Origin: F23-B02 sp963610045
GTDB taxonomy: Bacteria > Bacillota > Clostridia > Oscillospirales > Oscillospiraceae
Length of the DNA: 8,653 bases
Direction: 5' to 3'
Assembly (NCBI GenBank): GCA_963610045.1
Contig: CAVDMS010000072.1
Span: forward strand, 1-8,653
The first letter of the stretch is position 1. Each line of letters begins with the position of its first letter. A model generated the notes under the pieces. The model saw only the letters and a list, made by a program, of their open reading frames with translations, had not been told where the DNA came from and made no database searches. Below, in pieces: positions 1 through 5,086 of this stretch. A program made the position numbers and the translations under genes.

Positions 1-1
1 G

Positions 2-196
2 CTCAAGGGTGAGCCGCAGTACATCGGCGTTCAGGCGTTGGAGGCCTCCGGCATATTGCTGCGCTTCGTCGTCGAGGTCGATGAGAAGAACATCTTCTCC
101 GCCGGCAGGCTTTTAAACCGTGAGCTGCTGCTCGGCTTTAAGAAGCTCGGCGTCGAGTGTCCCTACACGAGGCTTGACGTTTACAATCTTCGGTGA
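2..196 (+). CDS. MscS-family mechanosensitive ion channel, C-terminal fragment
   Basis: The window opens inside this gene; 64 residues and the TGA stop at 194-196 are visible. The fragment contains YIGVQALEASGILLRFVVEV followed by EKNIFSAGRLLNRELLLGFK and ends in DVYNLR. This is the pattern of the cytoplasmic C-terminal alpha/beta domain of MscS-type channels: a GVxxL..S.v.LR.....VeekniysaqR.LNREl..lF motif, then a short segment before the end. Family members open under membrane tension and release solutes during hypo-osmotic shock. The pore helices and the beta-domain lie outside the window, so neither subfamily nor intactness can be judged. The next gene starts five bases after the stop, and GGTGA spanning the stop (192-196) could serve as its ribosome binding site, so the two are probably cotranscribed. 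The call rests on recognition of the C-terminal domain only. Confidence 0.82.
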   Translation, partial: LKGEPQYIGVQALEASGILLRFVVEVDEKNIFSAGRLLNRELLLGFKKLGVECPYTRLDVYNLR

Positions 197-201
197 CGGA
201 C

Positions 202-1044
202 ATGAAAAAGAACGACCTTGAATTCGGCTCAGCCGTGGAGTTTACTCCCCTGCCGGATGAGTTCGGTCAGGGGTCGGGGAAGTCGCCGGAAAACGCAAAG
301 CCCCGCAAGAGCAAGAGAATGATAAAGCTCATAGCGGCGGTCGCAGTCTTTTCGTTCATACTCGTTTCGGCTCTCGGCGGCGGCGACAGTAAAGCGCCCG
401 ACAAACAGCCCGGCGGCATTTCGCCGACGGAGCCGCCGATCCCCCTCGACGGCACGGTGTACTACTCCGTCTACAACGACAGCTTTGACGCAAATTACGA
501 GAACCTGCTTTTAGGCTCCGGCAGCATAAGCGTGTCGAGACTCAAAGCCGGAGAAAGCCTCGATATGCCCTCACCCGTCCCCGTCGATAATTATGAATTT
601 GTCGGTTGGGTCGTATGCGGCGGCGGAAAAGCGGTCAAACTGAGTTCCGACGCTTTGAACATTGACGCCGTGAGCGGCTTTACCCCGAACGACGACGGCG
701 ATCTCAAGCTTTCGATCCATGCGCTGTGGCGCAACCTCGATCCCGCAAACACCATATCCGTTTTGACGCTTGACGCAAACGTCGGTACGGTAGACGGTTC
801 CGCTTCCGTGACGCTCGGCGCAGCGGGACCCATGCTCTCCGGCTCGACTGTGTACCTCTGCGCATACCCCGAACCCGAACGCAGCGGCTATGTCTTTACG
901 GGCTGGTACCGTGATCCCGATTGCGGCGGTGAGCCTGTAAGCTCCCTGTCGCCTCAGGAGTTTTTCGCAAAGCAAAACGGCGAGACAGATTGGACAAAGT
1001 CCGTTACGGTGACGCTCTACGCAGGCTGGGAAGCTATTGACTGA
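202..1044 (+). CDS. Membrane-anchored InlB B-repeat (Listeria-Bacteroides repeat) protein
   Basis: A 280-residue single-pass membrane protein from ATG 202. A GTG at 193 is in frame but has no ribosome binding site, whereas GGTGA (192-196) lies five bases before ATG 202. Residues 1-39 are hydrophilic and end in the basic stretch PRKSKR. Residues 40-58 form one hydrophobic helix, and a Gly/Pro/Lys-rich linker (about 59-84) follows. This fits a protein anchored with its N-terminus inside and its bulk outside. The outer part has two units of the InlB B-repeat (Flg_new) type: a GxYxFxGWy core then LxaxW. They are YEFVGWV (131-137) with HALW (173-176), and YVFTGWYRDPD (230-240) with TLYAGW (271-276). 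These beta-grasp-like repeats occur in surface proteins of Listeria and many gut Firmicutes, often in adhesins, but do not define a function. There is no LPXTG or SLH anchor. It follows the MscS gene closely and precedes the SLH gene by 60 bases. Fold family is fairly sure; role unknown. Confidence 0.8.
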   Translation: MKKNDLEFGSAVEFTPLPDEFGQGSGKSPENAKPRKSKRMIKLIAAVAVFSFILVSALGGGDSKAPDKQPGGISPTEPPIPLDGTVYYSVYNDSFDANYENLLLGSGSISVSRLKAGESLDMPSPVPVDNYEFVGWVVCGGGKAVKLSSDALNIDAVSGFTPNDDGDLKLSIHALWRNLDPANTISVLTLDANVGTVDGSASVTLGAAGPMLSGSTVYLCAYPEPERSGYVFTGWYRDPDCGGEPVSSLSPQEFFAKQNGETDWTKSVTVTLYAGWEAID

Positions 1045-1063
1045 GAATATAATTGAATATCAT
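1037..1063 (+). promoter_or_regulatory. Candidate promoter elements for the SLH-protein gene
   Basis: A perfect -10 hexamer TATAAT sits at 1048-1053 but has no recognisable -35 at 16-18 bases. Alternatively TTGACT (1037-1042) is followed 15 bases later by TATCAT (1058-1063), a good pair with a short spacer. The first choice predicts a start near 1060 and the second near 1070, right at the edge of the hairpin that follows. The elements overlap the stop codon of the upstream gene (1042-1044). AT-rich spacers give such hexamers by chance, so this is tentative. Confidence 0.35.
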
Positions 1064-1067
1064 GCAC

Positions 1068-1103
1068 AAACTACCTCCGTAACAATGATTACGGAGGTAG
1101 TTT
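1068..1103 (+). promoter_or_regulatory. Perfect 15-bp hairpin sequestering the Shine-Dalgarno of the SLH gene
   Basis: The arms 1068-1082 and 1089-1103 are exact reverse complements (15 of 15) around a six-base loop, CAATGA. The right arm contains GGAGG (1093-1097), seven bases before ATG 1105 and therefore the ribosome binding site. The left arm contains ACCTCC (1072-1077), the core of the 16S rRNA anti-Shine-Dalgarno. Folded RNA would hide the whole site. The right arm is followed by only one further T beyond the stem (TTTT at 1101-1104), so it is a poor intrinsic terminator but could attenuate. As DNA it is also a dyad that a dimeric regulator could bind. The structure is seen directly; its regulatory role is inferred. 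Confidence 0.75.
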
Positions 1104-1104
1104 T

Positions 1105-2019
1105 ATGAGAAAATTTATTGCTGCCGCATTGTCCGCTGCGGCTCTGTGCCTTTCTCTTGTAAGCACGCTTTCCACCGGTGCCTTTGCTGACAACGCAGCG
1201 CCGATAGCGGAAAACTTTGAGTTCGAGACCTACAGTGGCGTTTCCTACGGCGGAGAGCTTTCCGCCGTTGACCCCGACGGCGACAAGTTAAGCTTTGAGA
1301 TCACGACAAATCCCCGAAAGGGCAGCGTCGAGCTGTCCGACGACGGTCACTTTGTCTACACCCCCGACGAGGGCGAAAAGGGCCGTGACTACTTCGGCTA
1401 CCGTGCCGTAGACTCCGCTGGGAAGCGCTCTCAGGAGGCGACGGTCATAATACGTCTCGTGAAGCAGAGCTGCGACGTGAGCTACAGCGACATGGAAAAC
1501 GACGGACGCTCCTGCGCTGCGGTATTTCTTGCGGAATGCGGCGCTTACACCGGGGAAATGCTTGCGGGCGAATACCGCTTTAACCCCGATGCCGTTCTCA
1601 CGAGGGGCGAGTTTCTGAGTATGTGCATGAGCGTAACGGGAGCGGAGCTGCTCTCCGGCGTCGTTAACACGGGCTTTTACGACGACGAGAGCATCCCCGG
1701 AGCGCTCAAGCCCTGCATCTCCACCGCAGTCAGAGACGGCATCGTCACCGGCTACAGCAGAGACGGTCATTGTGTGTTCGACGCTTCCGCCGAGATAAGC
1801 AAGACCGAGGCAATGGTCATCCTCGACCGCTGCCTAAAGCTCAACGATGTAAGTTATGTAAACCTTGAAGCGGCGGTCCCCGCATGGGCATCGCAGTCTG
1901 CGGCAAACCTCTATGCCTGCGGAATAGTCGGCGAAGGCATCGACGGCAGCGAGGCTCTCACACGGGGCGACGCTGCGGAAATGCTGTACGCTGCGGCACA
2001 GATATTGGGCGACCGCTGA
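1105..2019 (+). CDS. Exported cadherin-like/Ig-like domain protein with S-layer homology (SLH) repeats
   Basis: A 304-residue secreted protein. Residues 1-28 are a signal peptide (MRKF, then an Ala/Leu-rich core, then AFA before DN, a good signal peptidase I site). Residues 31-118 resemble the cadherin-like/Big_9 'tandem-95' type of Ig fold: APIAENFEFET, AVDPDGDKLSFEI, KGSVELSDDGHFVYTPD, GRDYFGYRAVDS. Three SLH-like units follow at about 128-178 (LTRGEFLSMCMSVTG), 191-244 (GFYDDESIPGALKPCISTAVRDG then ISKTEAMVILDRCL) and 257-300 (VPAWASQSAANLYACGIV then LTRGDAAEMLYAAA). SLH triplets usually bind pyruvylated secondary cell-wall polymers, so this is probably a non-covalently anchored wall protein. 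Unit 3 is the most degenerate. The mature part has eight cysteines, which is odd for an exported Gram-positive protein. Start ATG 1105 has a canonical GGAGG at seven bases, buried in a hairpin. No terminator is seen before phzF. Ligand or role of the Ig-like domain is unknown. Confidence 0.85.
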   Translation: MRKFIAAALSAAALCLSLVSTLSTGAFADNAAPIAENFEFETYSGVSYGGELSAVDPDGDKLSFEITTNPRKGSVELSDDGHFVYTPDEGEKGRDYFGYRAVDSAGKRSQEATVIIRLVKQSCDVSYSDMENDGRSCAAVFLAECGAYTGEMLAGEYRFNPDAVLTRGEFLSMCMSVTGAELLSGVVNTGFYDDESIPGALKPCISTAVRDGIVTGYSRDGHCVFDASAEISKTEAMVILDRCLKLNDVSYVNLEAAVPAWASQSAANLYACGIVGEGIDGSEALTRGDAAEMLYAAAQILGDR

Positions 2020-2024
2020 GTGTT

Positions 2025-2084
2025 TTCCTCCTTGACTGCGGTAAAGCTGAGCGTTATAATCCGCATATAAACAGCAAGGAGGAA
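2025..2084 (+). repeat. Inverted repeat pairing the phzF ribosome binding site with its -35 region
   Basis: The ten bases 2025-2034 (TTCCTCCTTG) are the exact reverse complement of 2075-2084 (CAAGGAGGAA), which contain the phzF Shine-Dalgarno AAGGAGG (2076-2082, nine bases before ATG 2092). The 40-base interval holds the promoter. The left arm overlaps the -35 element, so it is present only in transcripts that enter from the SLH gene and absent from those started at the local promoter. Confidence 0.65.
2032..2060 (+). promoter_or_regulatory. Strong housekeeping-sigma promoter of phzF
   Basis: TTGACT (2032-2037, five of six to consensus) and a perfect TATAAT (2055-2060) are separated by 17 bases, the ideal spacing for the vegetative sigma factor. 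The predicted start is around 2067, giving a leader of about 25 bases with AAGGAGG. This is the best promoter in the window and suggests steady expression of phzF independent of the upstream SLH gene. Confidence 0.78.
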
Positions 2085-2091
2085 CGAAAAC

Positions 2092-2871
2092 ATGAAGCAA
2101 TTTGTGGTTGATGCCTTTACCGACAAGGTTTTTTCGGGCAACCCCGCCGCCGTGTGCGTGCTGGATAAGCCCCTGTCGGACGAGCTGATGCAGAAGATAA
2201 CGACGGAGAACAATCTTTCCGAGACCGCCTTTGCAATCAAGGACGGCGACGGCTATAAGCTCCGCTGGTTCACCCCCGGCGGCGAGATCGACCTTTGCGG
2301 TCACGCCACCCTTGCAACGGCATACACCATATTCCGTTTTTACGACAAGGAGGCGCAGTCTCTGAGCTTCAGCACGCTCAGCGGCATCCTCACCGTCAAG
2401 AGAAACGGCAAGCTGCTTGAGATGGATTTCCCTGCATACAAGCTTGCTCCCACGGCCGTCACCGACGAGATCGTCGATGCTCTCGGCGTTCGCCCCGCTG
2501 CGGCGTTTATGGGTCGTGACCTGCTCTGCGTCATGGAAAGCGAAAGCGACGTTCGCACTGCCGCCCCCGATCAGGAAAAGCTTCTGAAGCTCGACGGGCT
2601 TTTGGTTCATCTTACGGCTAAGGGGCGGGACTTCGACTGCGTTTCAAGGAGCTTTGCGCCGAAGTGCGGAGTCGCCGAGGACCCCGTCTGCGGTTCGGGT
2701 CACTGCCACATCGTGCCTTACTGGGCGGAGGCTCTTAAAAAGGACAGCCTCACGGCGTATCAGGCGTCCCGCCGAGGCGGTGTGCTGTACTGCCGCATCG
2801 ATGGCGAGCGCATCGTCCTTGCCGGAGAAGCCGCTCTCTTTGCCGAGTCCGAGATCCATGTCGGCGAGTAA
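2092..2871 (+). CDS. PhzF-family isomerase/epimerase-like protein
   Basis: A 259-residue protein of the PhzF (phenazine biosynthesis-like) family, which shares the two-lobed diaminopimelate-epimerase fold. The N-terminal lobe has the hallmark FVVDAFTDKVFSGNPAAVC (4-22), NLSETAFA (41-48) with the likely catalytic glutamate E44, and FTPGGEIDLCGHATLA (60-75) with H71. The second lobe has EDPVCGSGHC (196-205) with D197 at the position of the conserved aspartate of PhzF, followed by SRRGG (226-230). The length is close to normal (about 260-300), so it looks intact. PhzF itself isomerises DHHA in phenazine synthesis, but most family members lie outside phenazine clusters and their substrates are unknown. 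No phenazine genes are present here, so the phenazine role should not be assumed and I give no symbol. It has its own promoter and a strong AAGGAGG, and ends at a bidirectional terminator. Confidence 0.9.
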   Translation: MKQFVVDAFTDKVFSGNPAAVCVLDKPLSDELMQKITTENNLSETAFAIKDGDGYKLRWFTPGGEIDLCGHATLATAYTIFRFYDKEAQSLSFSTLSGILTVKRNGKLLEMDFPAYKLAPTAVTDEIVDALGVRPAAAFMGRDLLCVMESESDVRTAAPDQEKLLKLDGLLVHLTAKGRDFDCVSRSFAPKCGVAEDPVCGSGHCHIVPYWAEALKKDSLTAYQASRRGGVLYCRIDGERIVLAGEAALFAESEIHVGE

Positions 2872-2880
2872 CGGAAAATG

Positions 2881-2912
2881 AAAAAACGGAGAGGTATCCC
2901 TCTCCGTTTTTT
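2881..2912. terminator. Bidirectional Rho-independent terminator between phzF and rqcH
   Basis: The arms 2881-2894 and 2899-2912 are perfect complements (14 bp) with a TATC loop: six A's, CGGAGAGG, loop, CCTCTCCG, six T's. The A-run on one side and T-run on the other give a U-tract in both directions, so it can stop phzF transcripts (plus) and the uppP-ftsK-mrnC-rqcH transcript (minus). The TAA stop of rqcH (2911-2913) lies at the outer edge of the stem. Confidence 0.9.
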
Positions 2913-4629
2913 ATTTCATAAGGCGCTGTGCAAGCTCTTCGTCCGCTTCGGCGGTGAGTGTGCGCTGCTCCGTGTATATCACCTTGCCCGGCAGCGCTCC
3001 CGCAGGCTTCTTGACATAGCGCAGCTCCGTGTAGTCGACCGGGGTCTTGCCGCCCTCCCTCGCCTGAGAGTAGTACACCGCAAGCGATGCCGCCTGCAAA
3101 AGCGTGCGCTCAGGCGGCTTTTCGCCGTAGGTCGATATAATGACGTGGCTGCCGTGTACCGATTTCGTGTGCAGCCAAATGTCGCTGCGTCTGCCGAGCT
3201 TACAGCTAAGCTCGTCGTTTTGCGTGTTGTTTCGCCCGACGAGTATCTCAAAGCCGTCGTCCGACACAAAGCGCAGCGGTCCCTGCTTTTTGCACTTTTC
3301 CGGCTTTGCGTTTTTCTGCTTTTTTATATAGCCGAGGCTCAAAAGCTCTCGCCGTATCTCGGCAAGGTCTGCCTCCGTCTCGGCTCTCTCCGTCTCGTCA
3401 AGGACGCTGTTTAGGTAGCTCAGCCGCTCCTCTCCGTCCGCTATGAGCTGCGTGAGGTGGCTGCGGGCTGCCTTGAGCTTATTGTACTCCTTGAACATCG
3501 CCGTTAAGTTCTGCTGCGGCGTTTTGAGCGGGTCAAGCGCTATCGTGCAAGGCTCGTTATTCTCGTAATAGTTTTCCACCGTAACGCTGCGGTCGCCCTT
3601 TTTGACACGGTAGAGATTCGCCGTCAAAAGCTCGGCGCTGCGGCGTTTTTGCTCCCTGTCCTCGGTGCGCAGAAGCTCCTCCCTTTGCAGGGCAAGCTTC
3701 TTTGCGATCCTGTCACGGTTCGTCTTTACAAGGCGGCTCAGCTCCTTTGCCCTTCTGCGGCGGCGCTCCAATTTCTCACGCCTCGAATAGTAGGCGTCAA
3801 GCAGCTCACTGAAGCTCGGAAAGCTCTGCTGCTCATATTCCGAACCGTACTGGCAAAGCCGCATAAAGCTGAAATCCGTCGGTCTGCCGTCTTTTGACGT
3901 CATGGTCGGAGTAAGCTCGCCTGCCTTCACCGTCTCGATAAATGCGTCGAGCGCCTGCGGCAAAAGCTCAACATCGCCTTGGCAGCGTGCAGCGATCTCC
4001 CGGCATATGAGCGGAGAAAGCCCGGAAAATGCGTCCATAAGCGACTTATCGATCGGCTTTTCCGGCTCAAAGCCGGATATTATGCTTCGTCTCTCCTCTG
4101 CGCTCAGGGTCATCACAAGCGGCTTTTTCTGCGGCGGAGGAAGTCGATATTTCATTCCCGGCAGCAGGACACGCTCTGCATCGCCGCCGAAGTCCATGCG
4201 CCGCAGGCAGTCGATTATCCGACCGTCGGCGCCTATAAGCACAAGGTTTGAGCTGCGTCCCATAAGCTCCACGGCAAGACGGAGATCGACGCTGTCACCG
4301 AGTTCGTTGCTCGATGTTATGTCAACCAACACAAGGCGTTCCCACTCTGCCTGCTCAAGCGAAACTATCCTGCCGCCGACAAGGTATTTGCGGAGCAGCA
4401 TACAGAACATGGGCGGCTCCTTGGGGTTTTCAAAGCTTGCGGAGCTTAGCTGAATCCTGCCGTTTCCCGCTCCGGCGCAGATAAGCAGCTTCAGGTTTTC
4501 CCTGCCGCAGCGCAGAGTCAGCAGTATCTGATCCCGCTCCGGCTGCTGCACCTTGTCTATCTTTGCGCCCTCCGTCTTCGGTTTCAGCTCGTTAACTATG
4601 CCGGAAAGCAGTATTGCGTCAAGAGCCAT
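2911..4629 (-). CDS. rqcH: RqcH / NFACT-family ribosome quality control protein (Rqc2 homologue)
   Basis: A 572-residue NFACT protein, near the usual bacterial length (about 570). Older annotations call this family FbpA or fibronectin-binding protein. RqcH binds 50S subunits carrying obstructed peptidyl-tRNA and recruits tRNA-Ala to add C-terminal alanine tails that mark the nascent chain for degradation. Domains in order: NFACT-N, 1-165 (MALDAILLSGIVNEL start; ELMGRSSNLVLI at 121-132); a helix-hairpin-helix region, about 175-240 (SGLSPLICREIA); a coiled coil, about 280-335, very rich in Arg/Lys/Glu; a middle insert with LDPLKTPQQN (365-374); the returning coiled coil to about 430; and NFACT-R, about 450-572 (VGRNNTQNDELSCK, DIWLHTK, GSHVII). 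E97-R98 occupy the place of the D97-R98 pair reported as important in B. subtilis RqcH, a conservative change. The start codon overlaps the mrnC stop by one base (TAATG), implying translational coupling. Confidence 0.93.
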   Translation of the reverse strand: MALDAILLSGIVNELKPKTEGAKIDKVQQPERDQILLTLRCGRENLKLLICAGAGNGRIQLSSASFENPKEPPMFCMLLRKYLVGGRIVSLEQAEWERLVLVDITSSNELGDSVDLRLAVELMGRSSNLVLIGADGRIIDCLRRMDFGGDAERVLLPGMKYRLPPPQKKPLVMTLSAEERRSIISGFEPEKPIDKSLMDAFSGLSPLICREIAARCQGDVELLPQALDAFIETVKAGELTPTMTSKDGRPTDFSFMRLCQYGSEYEQQSFPSFSELLDAYYSRREKLERRRRRAKELSRLVKTNRDRIAKKLALQREELLRTEDREQKRRSAELLTANLYRVKKGDRSVTVENYYENNEPCTIALDPLKTPQQNLTAMFKEYNKLKAARSHLTQLIADGEERLSYLNSVLDETERAETEADLAEIRRELLSLGYIKKQKNAKPEKCKKQGPLRFVSDDGFEILVGRNNTQNDELSCKLGRRSDIWLHTKSVHGSHVIISTYGEKPPERTLLQAASLAVYYSQAREGGKTPVDYTELRYVKKPAGALPGKVIYTEQRTLTAEADEELAQRLMK

Positions 4630-5030
4630 TATTCCTCTCCCGTTCCGGCGGCGTACAGCTCGCCTATCCTGTCAAGTCTGCCCAAAAGGTACAGCCAGCC
4701 GAACAGCGCCTCAAGCCCCGTCGCCGCATGGTACTGCGCAATGTCCGCCTTTTGCGGGACGGAGTTTACCTTTGTATTGCGCCCTCGCCTGTATATCGCC
4801 GCTTCCTCCTCGGTGAGCTTCGGCAGTATCCTCTGCGCCGCCTCCGCCTGTGCGGGGGCGTTCACGGTCGCAACGGTCATGCGGTGCAGCTCCGACACCT
4901 TTGTCACACCCATACCGCAAAGCCTCGTCCTCGTGAGCAGCTCATACACCGCATCGCCTATGTGGGCAAGTCCGAGCATACTCATTGCCCCGACCTGCTT
5001 TTCATCCATGTTCGGTTTGAATAGATCCAT
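4629..5030 (-). CDS. mrnC: Mini-ribonuclease III (Mini-III, 23S rRNA 3'/5' end maturation)
   Basis: A 133-residue RNase III catalytic domain without a double-stranded RNA-binding domain, as expected for Mini-III, which trims the double-stranded ends of 23S precursor rRNA in Firmicutes. Visible motifs: LAHIGDAVYELLTR (21-34), where D26 matches the catalytic aspartate of the signature helix; YRRGRNTK (80-87); and YHAATGLEALFGWLYLLGR (100-118), where E107 is the second metal-binding acidic residue. Length and motif spacing are normal. The ATG at 5030 is preceded by GAGGAA (5036-5041) five bases away. Its stop shares a base with the rqcH start. The gap of 56 bases from ftsK contains a GC-rich hairpin with no U-tract. 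Placement between ftsK and rqcH differs from the better-known position near cysS in bacilli. Identification is secure. Confidence 0.93.
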   Translation of the reverse strand: MDLFKPNMDEKQVGAMSMLGLAHIGDAVYELLTRTRLCGMGVTKVSELHRMTVATVNAPAQAEAAQRILPKLTEEEAAIYRRGRNTKVNSVPQKADIAQYHAATGLEALFGWLYLLGRLDRIGELYAAGTGEE

Positions 5031-5049
5031 ATTTATTCCTCATACACGG

Positions 5050-5079
5050 TCAGGAGGGCGGCATACAGCACGCCCTCCT
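5050..5079 (-). promoter_or_regulatory. GC-rich hairpin with embedded minigene between ftsK and mrnC
   Basis: The arms 5052-5060 (AGGAGGGCG) and 5071-5079 (CGCCCTCCT) form a perfect 9-bp stem with a ten-base loop. Neither side has a T-run, so it is not an intrinsic terminator. Read on the minus strand, the first arm is a perfect AGGAGG (5079-5074); nine bases later ATG CCG CCC TCC TGA (5064-5050) makes a four-codon frame, M-P-P-S, that ends in the other arm. Plausible roles are mRNA processing or stability between ftsK and mrnC, or control of mrnC translation. These roles are inferred; only the structure is seen. Confidence 0.55.
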
Positions 5080-5086
5080 ATACCGC

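Noticed and set aside
1068..1103. The SLH leader hairpin as a simple terminator of the InlB-repeat gene
   Set aside because: The U-run after the stem is very short and three of its four T's are paired with A's in the left arm. The position over the RBS fits translational control better, although partial attenuation remains possible.
1834..2610. 258-codon minus-strand frame opposite the SLH and phzF genes
   Set aside because: It runs across two good plus-strand genes and their promoter, with no recognisable domain or RBS.
2092..2871. Assignment of the PhzF-family gene to phenazine biosynthesis
   Set aside because: No other phenazine genes are present, and most family members are not in phenazine pathways.
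4066..4080. Six-base inverted repeat CCGGCT/AGCCGG inside rqcH, and a similar one near 7314-7329 inside ftsK
   Set aside because: They are short, GC-rich and within coding sequence, as expected by chance at this base composition.
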